Source: Saprospiraceae bacterium (GTDB taxonomy: Bacteria; Bacteroidota; Bacteroidia; Chitinophagales; Saprospiraceae). From it: 64,000 nt of DNA. Shown here piece by piece: positions 1 to 7,209 of the stretch (the first letter of the stretch is position 1; each line of letters begins with the position of its first letter). The stretch covers positions 62,001 to 126,000 of the forward strand of contig JAIYAP010000038.1 in the NCBI GenBank assembly GCA_027488935.1, in the 5' to 3' direction. A model generated the notes under the pieces. That model saw nothing but the letters and a program-made list of their open reading frames with translations. It was not told the DNA's origin and did no database searches. The translations under genes were made by a program, and so were the position numbers.

Positions 1-381
1 CAGAAAGTTTCTGATCCGATTGAAGGAGAGTTTATTGGATTGGTAAATTACAGCGTGATGGCCCTGATTCAAACCAATTTATCGGACGATACACCTTTGG
101 AATTGCCCGCCGGGGAAGTGGCCATTTTGTACGACCAGCAAATTGAGGTAAATATTGAACTGCTGGAATCCAAAAACCACGATTACGATGAAGCCTGGCG
201 CATGATGCGCGTGAGCAGCATGACCGACCTGATTTTACAAAAACTCCTGCGCATCAAACAAATAGAAGACAATGAAGGCAAAACCCTGGTGTCGGAAGGC
301 CTGGAAGCCAATTACCGCGACATCATCAATTACGCCTGCTTCTGCTTGATCCGCTTGATGGAAGACAAACAAGATATTTGA
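1..381 (+). CDS. DUF1599 (Nmad1-like) protein, 3' part
   Basis: The reading frame is open from the first base, so the true start lies before the window. The first ATG inside (position 40) is internal, because the residues before it (GEFIGLVNYSVMALIQ) already match the family. DUF1599 proteins are about 180 residues and contain two related halves built around a YGxxWR-like motif. The visible part holds the end of the first half and the second half, with the DYDEAWR motif followed by LILQKLLRIKQI and a closing INYACFCLIRLM helix. The family is also called nucleotide modification associated domain 1. Its biochemical role is not established. The BT_3928-like gene starts 25 bases downstream on the same strand, a pairing I recall as common in Bacteroidota. 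Confidence 0.8.
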   Translation, partial: QKVSDPIEGEFIGLVNYSVMALIQTNLSDDTPLELPAGEVAILYDQQIEVNIELLESKNHDYDEAWRMMRVSSMTDLILQKLLRIKQIEDNEGKTLVSEGLEANYRDIINYACFCLIRLMEDKQDI

Positions 382-406
382 TTTAAAAACAATCTGCTCG
401 CATACC

Positions 407-1930
407 ATGAACGATTTATCTACCCTCATTATTCAATTTGCCATTGTCGGCGCGATATTGACCGGCATTACTGTTTGGGCAAAAAAGCATAAAAACATTT
501 TCTGGACCTTTTTGCAGCACTTTTGCGGCGTTTGGTTCATTTTTTCCGGCTTGGTAAAGGCCGTTGACCCGATTGGTACTGCCTATAAAATGGAAGACTA
601 TTTCGAGGCATTTGAACAGACCTTTGAAGGTTTGACCAATGTATTTGCCAATTTGGCGCCGTTGTTCCCTTGGTTGGCCAAGTACAGCACTGGTTTTTCC
701 ATCACCATGATTGTATTGGAAATCGTGCTGGGCGTGATGCTCATCATAGGGTACCGCCGCCAATTGACGGCCTGGTTGTTCTTCCTGTTGGTGGTGTTTT
801 TTACCTTGTTGACCGGGTTTACCTTCCTGACCGGCTATGTACCTACAGAAGCCAACTTTTTTGATTTTGCCAAATGGGGCCCTTATTTGAAAACCCAAAT
901 GCGGGTAACCGACTGCGGTTGTTTTGGCGATTTTATCAAACTGGATCCTAAAATTTCCTTCTTCAAGGATTGCGGCTTAATGATTCCCGCCTTGTTGTTT
1001 TTGCTGTTTTTCCGCAAAATGCACCAATTGTGGACACCGCGTGTACGTGAGTACGCTACATTGGGCAGCGTGGTTGTATTCCTGGTGATGTGCCTGCAAA
1101 ATACCTACTGGGATTTGCCGATGGTCGATTTCCGTCCATTCAAAATTGGCGCTGATGTGAAGCAGCGCAAAGCCCAGGAAGAAGAAGCCCGTGGCAACGT
1201 AGAAGTACTCGGCTGGATCTTGGAAAACACCAAAACCGGCGAAAAAATGACCTTTATGGAGCCAGAACCGGGTAAAATCACCTACTACAAGCAATACACC
1301 AAGGATGCTGGCTGGAAAGTACTCGACCAGATCAAAAACGATCCGTTCCTGAAAATAGATGGTAAAAACGTACCCTTCCCAAGCACCAAAGTGAGTGATT
1401 TCGCGATCGAAGACCCACAGAACGGCGAAGTAACCGAAGACCTGCTCAACGAAGAAGGCTACAGTTTGATGATCATTGCCTACCATTTTGAAGGTGCCGA
1501 ACAAACCGAAACCATCGTGGTACAAGACACCACCTGGGCGACCGACACCATTCGGGTGAACAAAGATTCGATCACGTTACAAACCCGTGTGGCCAACATC
1601 ACCCCGAAATCGATCGAGCGCAAAGTGTTTAATCCGACACCAGCGTACGCGGAAGTGTTCAAAAATAAAGTGAATCCACTCGCCGAAGCAGCGATGCAGG
1701 CAAAATGGAAAGTGTACGCCATCAATACTTACCAGGATGCCGAAAAAGCAGCCGATTTGAAGCAAAAAGTGGGCGCAACCTATCCGTTCTACAAAGGCGA
1801 CGACAAACTGCTGAAAACGATTATTCGCGCCAATCCGGGCATTGTGATTTGGAAAAACGGCGTAGTGCTGGGGATGTATCATCATCGGCATATTCCGACG
1901 GCGGAGGTGCTGTTGGGGAAGTTCAAGTAA
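407..1930 (+). CDS. BT_3928-like DoxX/MauE-type membrane protein
   Basis: The protein has 507 residues. Its N-terminal third contains several hydrophobic helices (about residues 8-25, 38-55, 90-110, 118-140 and 185-200) with the FSGLVKAVDPIGTAYKM motif typical of the DoxX/BT_3928 group. A conserved Cys pair (DCGCFGD, near 168-172) sits between helices and could be redox active. The C-terminal half is soluble, and its last 100 residues (YPFYKGDDKLL...NPGIVIWKNGVVLG) look like a thioredoxin-like fold without a clear CxxC. It probably forms one transcription unit with the DUF1599 gene 25 bases upstream. Its function in Bacteroidota is unproven; a role in envelope redox chemistry is inference. 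The start is the ATG at 407, the first after the upstream stop. Confidence 0.8.
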   Translation: MNDLSTLIIQFAIVGAILTGITVWAKKHKNIFWTFLQHFCGVWFIFSGLVKAVDPIGTAYKMEDYFEAFEQTFEGLTNVFANLAPLFPWLAKYSTGFSITMIVLEIVLGVMLIIGYRRQLTAWLFFLLVVFFTLLTGFTFLTGYVPTEANFFDFAKWGPYLKTQMRVTDCGCFGDFIKLDPKISFFKDCGLMIPALLFLLFFRKMHQLWTPRVREYATLGSVVVFLVMCLQNTYWDLPMVDFRPFKIGADVKQRKAQEEEARGNVEVLGWILENTKTGEKMTFMEPEPGKITYYKQYTKDAGWKVLDQIKNDPFLKIDGKNVPFPSTKVSDFAIEDPQNGEVTEDLLNEEGYSLMIIAYHFEGAEQTETIVVQDTTWATDTIRVNKDSITLQTRVANITPKSIERKVFNPTPAYAEVFKNKVNPLAEAAMQAKWKVYAINTYQDAEKAADLKQKVGATYPFYKGDDKLLKTIIRANPGIVIWKNGVVLGMYHHRHIPTAEVLLGKFK

Positions 1931-1940
1931 ACTTTCTATA

Positions 1941-2021
1941 CACCACCGATTACACCGATTTCCACAGATTTATACATTGTAAAACATTAAAAATCTGTGT
2001 AAATCGGTGTAATCGGTGGTG
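1941..2021. repeat. 31-bp inverted repeat, dispersed palindrome
   Basis: Left arm 1941-1971 and right arm 1991-2021 are reverse complements over 31 bases with one mismatch, separated by a 19-base AT-rich loop. The arm begins CACCACCGATTACACCGATT. Related ACACCGATTTACACAGATT palindromes occur between genes in many environmental bacterial genomes (from memory). It sits 10 bases after the BT_3928-like stop codon and may serve as that gene's 3' end. There is no T tract, so it is not a canonical terminator. Confidence 0.75.
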
Positions 2022-2128
2022 ATTTATTATGGTTGAAAGCGGGGGGGGCGTTTGGTCCGCAACGAAATGGCTTAATAGTTTTTCTTCATGGTTTATCTAA
2101 AATCCTGTATTTTTGTAAAAAATAAGAT

Positions 2129-2425
2129 ATGACCGTTACACAAGCTTTTGATGATATTGCTGAAATACTAGCGCAGCTCGATCCGCAAAAAATTGCTGAA
2201 TTGCATGCAGCACCTGAATTGTCTTTAAGGGTTGAGGAGTTGGTAAACAAAAAAAAAGAGGCACTTATTACGCCGGATGAATCCATTGAATTGGAGCGTT
2301 ACCTAGCGTTGGATATGTTAATCAATATGGCCAAAGCAAGGGCCGTCGTTTATTGGCCGCATGAGTGTGTATATTTCAGTTTCGGTAAGGCAGTTTGTAG
2401 CGGATCGGGCTTCAAATCGTTGTGA
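2129..2425 (+). CDS. Small helical protein upstream of an HNH nuclease remnant
   Basis: This is a 98-codon ORF. Residues 1-72 are a mostly helical acidic domain (MTVTQAFDDIAEIL, then LSLRVEELVNKKKEALITPDESIELERYL) ending in LINMAKARA. I recall such short genes paired directly with HNH endonucleases in cyanobacteria and Bacteroidota. The last 22 residues lie in a different frame over the start of the HNH remnant and look like read-through after a lost stop or frameshift, so the original product was probably about 75-80 residues. A TATTTTTG box (2108-2115) lies 13 bases before the ATG and could be a Bacteroidota minus-7 element, although no minus-33 TTTG stands at the right distance. No function is assigned. 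Confidence 0.5.
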   Translation: MTVTQAFDDIAEILAQLDPQKIAELHAAPELSLRVEELVNKKKEALITPDESIELERYLALDMLINMAKARAVVYWPHECVYFSFGKAVCSGSGFKSL

Positions 2426-2759
2426 ATATTGTAAAGTTCATCAACAAGATACTTTTTTTGCTTTTCAAATTGACCATGTAGTTAGTTTAAAACATGGAGG
2501 TAACAATGAAATTGATAGCTTGTCCTCAATGTAATTCATATAAAGGCTCAGATCTTGCTACTTTTATAGGAGAATATCAAAACATTGTTCCAATTTTCAA
2601 TCCACGTTACCAAGCCTGGGGGGAACATTTTGAATATTCGGAAGGTGTTGTTTCGCACGTACGTTGATAGGCGAGGCAACGATAAAATTATTACAATTCA
2701 ATGGAGCTGATAGAATAATTCAACGTTCCATTTTAGAGGATGCAGGGCTTTGGCCATAA
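2361..2759 (+). pseudogene. HNH endonuclease, frameshifted pseudogene
   Basis: Three successive frames together rebuild one HNH nuclease. Frame one (ATG 2361 to stop 2532-2534) gives VADRASNRCEYCKVH and FQIDHVVSLKHGGNNEID. Frame two (2518 to stop 2665-2667) gives ACPQCNSYKGSDLATF and FNPRYQAWGEHFEYSEG. Frame three (about 2652 to stop 2757-2759) gives RTLIGEATIKLLQFNGADRI and the C-terminus. CxxC, DH and CPxC are the metal-binding and HNH motifs. The first junction appears to have lost about three residues between NEID and ACPQC, consistent with a deletion of about 11 bases. The second is a one-base-type shift near 2652. The protein cannot be made intact, barring sequencing error. Confidence 0.85.
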
Positions 2760-2867
2760 AACATCCCTTGTTTTTGCCCTAAAACTTTGTCGAATTCACC
2801 CCCGGCCACTCTGAAAATTAGCCCATAATTTTGCACCACCAAGCCATCTCTTCTAACACTGCGAAAC

Positions 2868-3040
2868 ATGACTACACCTGATTTTACCACCACCCTGCTG
2901 GTAACCCAATCCCCTGAACAAGCATTTCAAGCCTGCCTGAAATCGAATGTTATAACGCCTGTTCCAATGCCTGGGGACATTATATAAATGGTAGTTTGTT
3001 TAAGTTGATTACGGAAGGAACAGGCAAACCGGAGCTATAA
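2868..3040 (+). pseudogene. SRPBCC (AHSA1/START-like) gene with internal deletion
   Basis: An ATG at 2868 begins MTTPDFTTTLLVTQSPEQAF, the usual N-terminus of small SRPBCC-domain proteins of Bacteroidota. The frame then shifts. From 2945 another frame reads ECYNACSNAWGHYINGSLFK and ends LITEGTGKPEL with a stop at 3038-3040, which is the usual C-terminus of the same family. The roughly 80-100 residues that should lie between are missing. The two ends therefore flank a large internal, out-of-frame deletion. Intact members have a hydrophobic ligand-binding cavity of uncertain specificity. Confidence 0.8.
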
Positions 3041-3146
3041 ATTTCGAAATGGCTACTATTCACTTTTTAGGTCGGGTAAAACGTGACAGATAGATGCACG
3101 CGTTGGAAACTCGTGCAAGCGTTGATTATTAATGTTTTAGCCTTGA

Positions 3147-3285
3147 AGGTGTCACCTCAGAAGGTTGCTGAGGTGACAGATCCTTTCCTTTGTATGATCA
3201 TAACTGTCTAATAGCCAGAAAACTAAGTTTCTGGTTATCAAGGCGTTAATCTTGGAGGTGTCACCTCCCGAGGTTTCACCTCAAG
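3147..3285. repeat. AGGTGTCACCT palindromes and GAGGTGAC hairpin
   Basis: The odd palindrome AGGTGTCACCT occurs at 3147-3157 and 3256-3266, and again in the opposite orientation at 15983-15993. The first copy overlaps a perfect 10-bp stem (GTCACCTCAG 3151-3160 with CTGAGGTGAC 3168-3177, 7-base loop). The second is followed by a partial copy, GAGGTTTCACCTC. A separate CCAGAAA/TTTCTGG stem lies at about 3215-3235. There are no T tracts. The block fills the gap behind the E1 gene and may be a dispersed repeat or binding-site family. Confidence 0.55.
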
Positions 3286-3333
3286 AACAACGCACCCGCA
3301 TTTCATTATTCGATATTCGGTGTTTCCCTTATT

Positions 3334-5442
3334 CTAATACCCCAAAAGCCCAACCATCGCTTCCCGAACCTTTTCCATGGAAGGAATCATCTCCTGCTCC
3401 AAAATGGTATTCAACGGCACCGCAGGCATATTTTTCGCCCCGATCGTGCGTACAGGCGCATCCAAATGCGCAAAACAATGCTCGGAAATACGGGCGGCCA
3501 AACTCTGGGCAAATCCGTTGTGTACCGGTTCTTCGGTTACCACCAACACCCGACCATGGCGACGCGCAAGGGCGTACATCGCCTGTTCGTCCAAGGGATA
3601 CAAGGTGCGCAAATCCAGGATTTCAATTTTGCCTTTTAAATCTTCCTGAGCGGCATTCAAGGACCAGTGTACCCCCATGCCGTAGGTTACAACGCCTAAG
3701 GTGCTGCCCGTTTCAAGTTTTTCGGGATCGGCTTCGAGGACAGTACGCGCTTGTCCGAAAGGAACCACATAATCTTCGGAGGGTTCGATGGTGCGCGCGG
3801 TGTCGGTGCCTTTTACTTTCGACCAATACAGGCCTTTGTGTTCGAGGATCACGACCGGATTCGGATCGTAATACGCTGATTTTAAGAGTCCTTTGAGGTC
3901 GGCTCCATTGCTGGGGTAGGCGATTTTAATGCCGCGTATATTGGTTAATACACTTTCAATGCTGCTGCTGTGGTACGGTCCGCCGCTGCCATACGCGCCA
4001 ATGGGGATGCGGATGATGCAGGAAACGGGCCATTTTCCATTGGTCAGATAACAGGAACGACTCACTTCGGTGAACAATTGGTTCAATCCCGGCCAGATGT
4101 AATCGGCAAATTGTACTTCTACAATTGGTTTTAAACCCACGGCGCTCATACCCACGGTGCTGCCCACAATAAAGGCTTCCTGAATAGGGGTGTTGAATAC
4201 CCGATGGTCGCCAAACTTCTCGGCCAAGGTAGCGGCTTCGCGAAATACGCCGCCGAGCCGTCGACCAACATCCTGGCCGTACAACAAACACTCGGGATGC
4301 GCGCGCATCAACTCTTCTATGGCAAACAAGGCGCTGTCTACCATCACCGTTGCTTCCCGTTTTTCAGGCGTGCGGGTGCCTTGTTCGGCTACAATGGGGG
4401 TTGGGGCGAAATCGTGGGTGTATAAATCTTCCGGTAATGGGTCGGGCGCATTTTGGGCGGCTTTAAAATCTTGAGCAACAAGCTGTTGTGCAGCTAATGC
4501 CAGCTGTTCCAAATTGATATCGCTGATGCCGGTGTTTTCCTTGATTTGGCGTATTAAAATAGGGTAGGGGTCGCGTGATTGGTGTTCTTCCAGGTCGTCG
4601 CGGTACCATTCCTTGCGCACGCCCGAGGTGTGGTGGTTGAGCAGGGGCACGCGCGCATGCAGGAGCACAGGCTTGCGTTCGGTGCGAATCAGGTGGATGG
4701 CTTTGGCTACGGTTTGCCAACATTCCATAAAGTCATTGCCTTCAATGCTCAGAGCGGTTAAACCCGGAAAACCCTTGGCGTATTCGGCCGCATTGGCCAC
4801 CCGGGTTTCGGCGGCATTGGCGGAAATATCCCAACCATTGTCTTGCACCAGATACAGAATCGGCAATTGTTTCAACACCGCCATTTGAAACGCTTCAGCA
4901 ATTTCACCTTCTGTTACGGCTGCATCGCCCAAAGAGCATACCACGATGGGTGGATTGGCTGTTTCTTCTGCATTCAACGCCCCGATTTGGGTTTTATACC
5001 AAAAACCCAGCGCTGCGCCGGTAGCAGGAATGGTTTGCATGCCCGTCGCGCTGCTTTGATGTGGTATTTTGGGCATATCCGGCCGCCGCAAACTCGGGTG
5101 ACAATAATAGGTACGTCCGCCCGAAAATGGGTCGTCGCGCTTGGCCATCAATTGCAGCATCAATTCGTAGGGTCGCATTCCGATGCCCAGCAACATACTA
5201 TCGTCGCGGTAATATGGGTACAGAAAGTCGTGCGGCAACAATTGCATGCTCACCGCCAATTGAATGGCCTCATGCCCGCGCGAGGTGGCATGCACGTATT
5301 TGGAAACAAACTTGAAATTTTCTTCGTAAATATCGGTCATCGCCTTGGCGGTCGACATCAGTTCGAAAGCGCGCAACAGCACCTCCTGCGTGGGCGCATA
5401 TTTGGATTTTGGTGTTGCTTTGGTGGTGGTGGTCGTATTCAA
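3334..5442 (-). CDS. 2-oxoacid dehydrogenase E1, fused alpha and beta subunits
   Basis: This is a 702-residue thiamine-diphosphate enzyme that decarboxylates a 2-oxoacid, probably branched-chain 2-oxoisovalerate-type, and passes the acyl group to the E2 lipoyl domain. Residues about 20-330 are the E1-alpha domain, with the cofactor motif CSLGDAAVTEGEIAEAFQMA and the pair QDNGWDIS; the usual GDGA is GDAA here. Residues about 360-702 are the E1-beta domain (LYGQDVGRRLGGVFREA, PIVEVQFADYIWP, GGPYHSS, VTEEP). In many bacteria the halves are separate genes; a single-chain form of this length is well known in Bacteroidota. An in-frame TAA lies 18-16 bases before position 5442 and there is no ATG near the N-terminus, so TTG at 5442 is the likely start. 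E2 and E3 genes are not in the window. Confidence 0.88.
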   Translation of the reverse strand: MNTTTTTKATPKSKYAPTQEVLLRAFELMSTAKAMTDIYEENFKFVSKYVHATSRGHEAIQLAVSMQLLPHDFLYPYYRDDSMLLGIGMRPYELMLQLMAKRDDPFSGGRTYYCHPSLRRPDMPKIPHQSSATGMQTIPATGAALGFWYKTQIGALNAEETANPPIVVCSLGDAAVTEGEIAEAFQMAVLKQLPILYLVQDNGWDISANAAETRVANAAEYAKGFPGLTALSIEGNDFMECWQTVAKAIHLIRTERKPVLLHARVPLLNHHTSGVRKEWYRDDLEEHQSRDPYPILIRQIKENTGISDINLEQLALAAQQLVAQDFKAAQNAPDPLPEDLYTHDFAPTPIVAEQGTRTPEKREATVMVDSALFAIEELMRAHPECLLYGQDVGRRLGGVFREAATLAEKFGDHRVFNTPIQEAFIVGSTVGMSAVGLKPIVEVQFADYIWPGLNQLFTEVSRSCYLTNGKWPVSCIIRIPIGAYGSGGPYHSSSIESVLTNIRGIKIAYPSNGADLKGLLKSAYYDPNPVVILEHKGLYWSKVKGTDTARTIEPSEDYVVPFGQARTVLEADPEKLETGSTLGVVTYGMGVHWSLNAAQEDLKGKIEILDLRTLYPLDEQAMYALARRHGRVLVVTEEPVHNGFAQSLAARISEHCFAHLDAPVRTIGAKNMPAVPLNTILEQEMIPSMEKVREAMVGLLGY

Positions 5443-5488
5443 TTGCTTGAAATTTGGTTATACGGAGCGCAAAGGTACGTGCCCGCGC

Positions 5489-5896
5489 TCAGATCCGGGT
5501 GGATTGCCAGTTACACAATTGCCATATTTTCTTCTTTTTCCGGTAAATCGCGGTGTACCGGAATTCCACATCGAAAGGGGTCGTTTTAAAAACACCTTTT
5601 ACATGGGCCACACCGTTGTTGATCGCTACTTTGCCGTATTGGCGGGTTTGCAAACTAACACGTTCGATGCTTTGGTATAATATAATACCCGTTCCAACGG
5701 CCTCTAAATGTTGTGCCTTGTTTTCAAGGTGGGCATTGGAGTGAACATACACAAGGTCATCGGCGAGCAGTTTTTTCAGCACTACCGTATCCTGGTGGAT
5801 CATGGCTTCGAACCGCTGCAACTCGGTATCTGCAATCGGATTTTGTGCAAAAAGACAAATTGGAAACAGTGTAAGTAGTAGTAATCGTATTTTCAT
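5489..5896 (-). CDS. Secreted NTF2-like (DUF4440) protein
   Basis: The product has about 135 residues from the ATG at 5896. The frame extends upstream to 5923, but MKIRLLLLTLFPICLFAQ from 5896 is a clean signal peptide of the Bacteroidota type ending in FAQ. The mature part (FEAMIHQDTVVLKKLLADDLVYVHSNAH...YRKKKKIWQLCNWQST) has the helix-then-curved-sheet pattern of the NTF2-like/DUF4440 family. Members bind small molecules or act as small enzymes, and no activity can be read from this sequence. It lies 47 bases upstream of the E1 start on the same strand, so co-transcription is possible but no functional link is evident. Confidence 0.75.
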   Translation of the reverse strand: MKIRLLLLTLFPICLFAQNPIADTELQRFEAMIHQDTVVLKKLLADDLVYVHSNAHLENKAQHLEAVGTGIILYQSIERVSLQTRQYGKVAINNGVAHVKGVFKTTPFDVEFRYTAIYRKKKKIWQLCNWQSTRI

Positions 5897-5949
5897 TTTC
5901 AGAAGATTAGCCTTGTTTTTCACAAAAAAGCAACAGAAGTCACTAGAAA

Positions 5950-7125
5950 TTAAGGATATAACAAATACCCCAAACGTATTTTTCTGAAAAACTCCAGGTC
6001 TTCTGCCCAGCTGGCTCGAATTTCTGCTTCTGTTTTACACGCTTCTATTTGCAAGCGCAATTGGCGTGTTCCTGCCAGCAAATCAAAAAAGTTGTTTTTA
6101 AGAAAAAACGACTGTTGATCTGGAAAATTTTCATAAAAATACAACAACCAGTGCAAATTTAGTTGGGTTTGGGTCCGTAGGCTATCCGGGTTTAAATGCG
6201 CCAGGTCTACTCCTTTGCATTTCCAACCCTGGTGCAAAGGGTATTTGGCCCCTGCATTAGGTCGGGGGACAAACGAAAACGAATCGATTGGAAAATCGGG
6301 GTGTCCAACTACCTGAAATGGACTGTTGGTGCCGCGCCCAATGCTCAATACGGTGCCTTCAAACAAACACAGGCTCGGGTACAACAACACCGAGCGCATA
6401 TTGGGCAGGTTCGGGGAGGGTTTTACCGGCAATTCGTACACCGATTGATGGGTATAATTCATACAGGGAATGACCTGCAATTGCAACTTGTCGGGCCGAT
6501 TAATCCAGCCTTCCCCTTTGAACAAAAGGGCCAATTCGCCAACCGTGCAACCGTGTACAATGGGCAAAGGGGCCACACCCACAAAAGATTCCAATCGGGT
6601 ATCCAACACCGGACCATCGACGTAAAAACCGTTGGGGTTGGGACGATCGAGGACAATCAGCGGAATATTATTTTCTGCACAGGCCTCCATCACGTAAAAG
6701 AGCGTACTTATGTAGGTATAAAACCGCGCGCCCACATCCTGAATGTCAAAAATCATCATGTCTACGCCGGCCAAATCTTCTGGCGTGGGTTTCTTTTTAC
6801 GCCCGTACAGCGAAATTATCGGCACACCGGTACGCGCATCCTGACCATCCTGAATTGTTTCACCTGCTTCTGCTTGTCCACGAAAACCATGTTCCGGGGC
6901 AAAAATCCGCGCCACACAATTGTCCAATGCACAAAGTGTATCTACCAGGTGGGTATTGCCAATCACCGATGATTGGTTGATTACCAGCCCGATTTGTCGG
7001 TTCTTCAGCGCAGGCATATACCGGTACAGGCGTTCTGCACCCGTAATAATCGATTCCGTTTGTGCGCTTACCGATACCGACCACACACAACAAAACAAGG
7101 CTATATAATGAAAGGGCTTTTTCAT
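5950..7125 (-). CDS. NamZ-family (DUF1343) exo-beta-N-acetylmuramidase
   Basis: The protein has 391 residues from the ATG at 7125, which opens a signal peptide (MKKPFHYIALFCCVWSVSVSAQ). The frame extends four codons further up. Motifs typical of DUF1343/GH171 are the N-terminal GLVINQSSV, FAPEHGFRGQAEAGE, PIISLYGRKKKPTPEDLAGVDMMIFDIQDVGARFYTY, DRPNPNG and GRGTNSPFQVVGHPDF. The characterised member NamZ of Bacillus subtilis removes terminal N-acetylmuramic acid from peptidoglycan fragments, so a periplasmic role in cell-wall recycling or muropeptide scavenging is likely by homology. Length fits the family (about 390-400). No other muropeptide-recycling genes are adjacent. Confidence 0.85.
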   Translation of the reverse strand: MKKPFHYIALFCCVWSVSVSAQTESIITGAERLYRYMPALKNRQIGLVINQSSVIGNTHLVDTLCALDNCVARIFAPEHGFRGQAEAGETIQDGQDARTGVPIISLYGRKKKPTPEDLAGVDMMIFDIQDVGARFYTYISTLFYVMEACAENNIPLIVLDRPNPNGFYVDGPVLDTRLESFVGVAPLPIVHGCTVGELALLFKGEGWINRPDKLQLQVIPCMNYTHQSVYELPVKPSPNLPNMRSVLLYPSLCLFEGTVLSIGRGTNSPFQVVGHPDFPIDSFSFVPRPNAGAKYPLHQGWKCKGVDLAHLNPDSLRTQTQLNLHWLLYFYENFPDQQSFFLKNNFFDLLAGTRQLRLQIEACKTEAEIRASWAEDLEFFRKIRLGYLLYP

Positions 7126-7194
7126 ATTTCGCCACAAAGCAACGCATCGGAAATGATTTTCTCAAAAAAATAATTTTTTAAAACAAATCGTTTC

Positions 7195-7202
7195 TATTTT
7201 TG
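7195..7202 (+). promoter_or_regulatory. Possible Bacteroidota minus-7 box
   Basis: TATTTTTG matches the TAnnTTTG minus-7 consensus of Bacteroidota and ends 7 bases before the ATG at 7210, which would give a very short leader. The minus-33 region is T-rich (around 7171-7180) without an exact TTTG, so support is partial. Confidence 0.35.
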
Positions 7203-7209
7203 TGGTCGC

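Noticed and set aside
3252-3896. 214-residue plus-strand ORF
   Set aside because: It lies antisense to the end of the E1 gene, begins in the palindromic repeats and has a low-complexity Arg/Pro composition typical of a shadow frame.
4843-5589. 248-residue plus-strand ORF
   Set aside because: Antisense to the E1 alpha domain, which is conserved along its whole length.
6196-6972. 258-residue plus-strand ORF
   Set aside because: Antisense to the NamZ-family gene with no recognisable motif.
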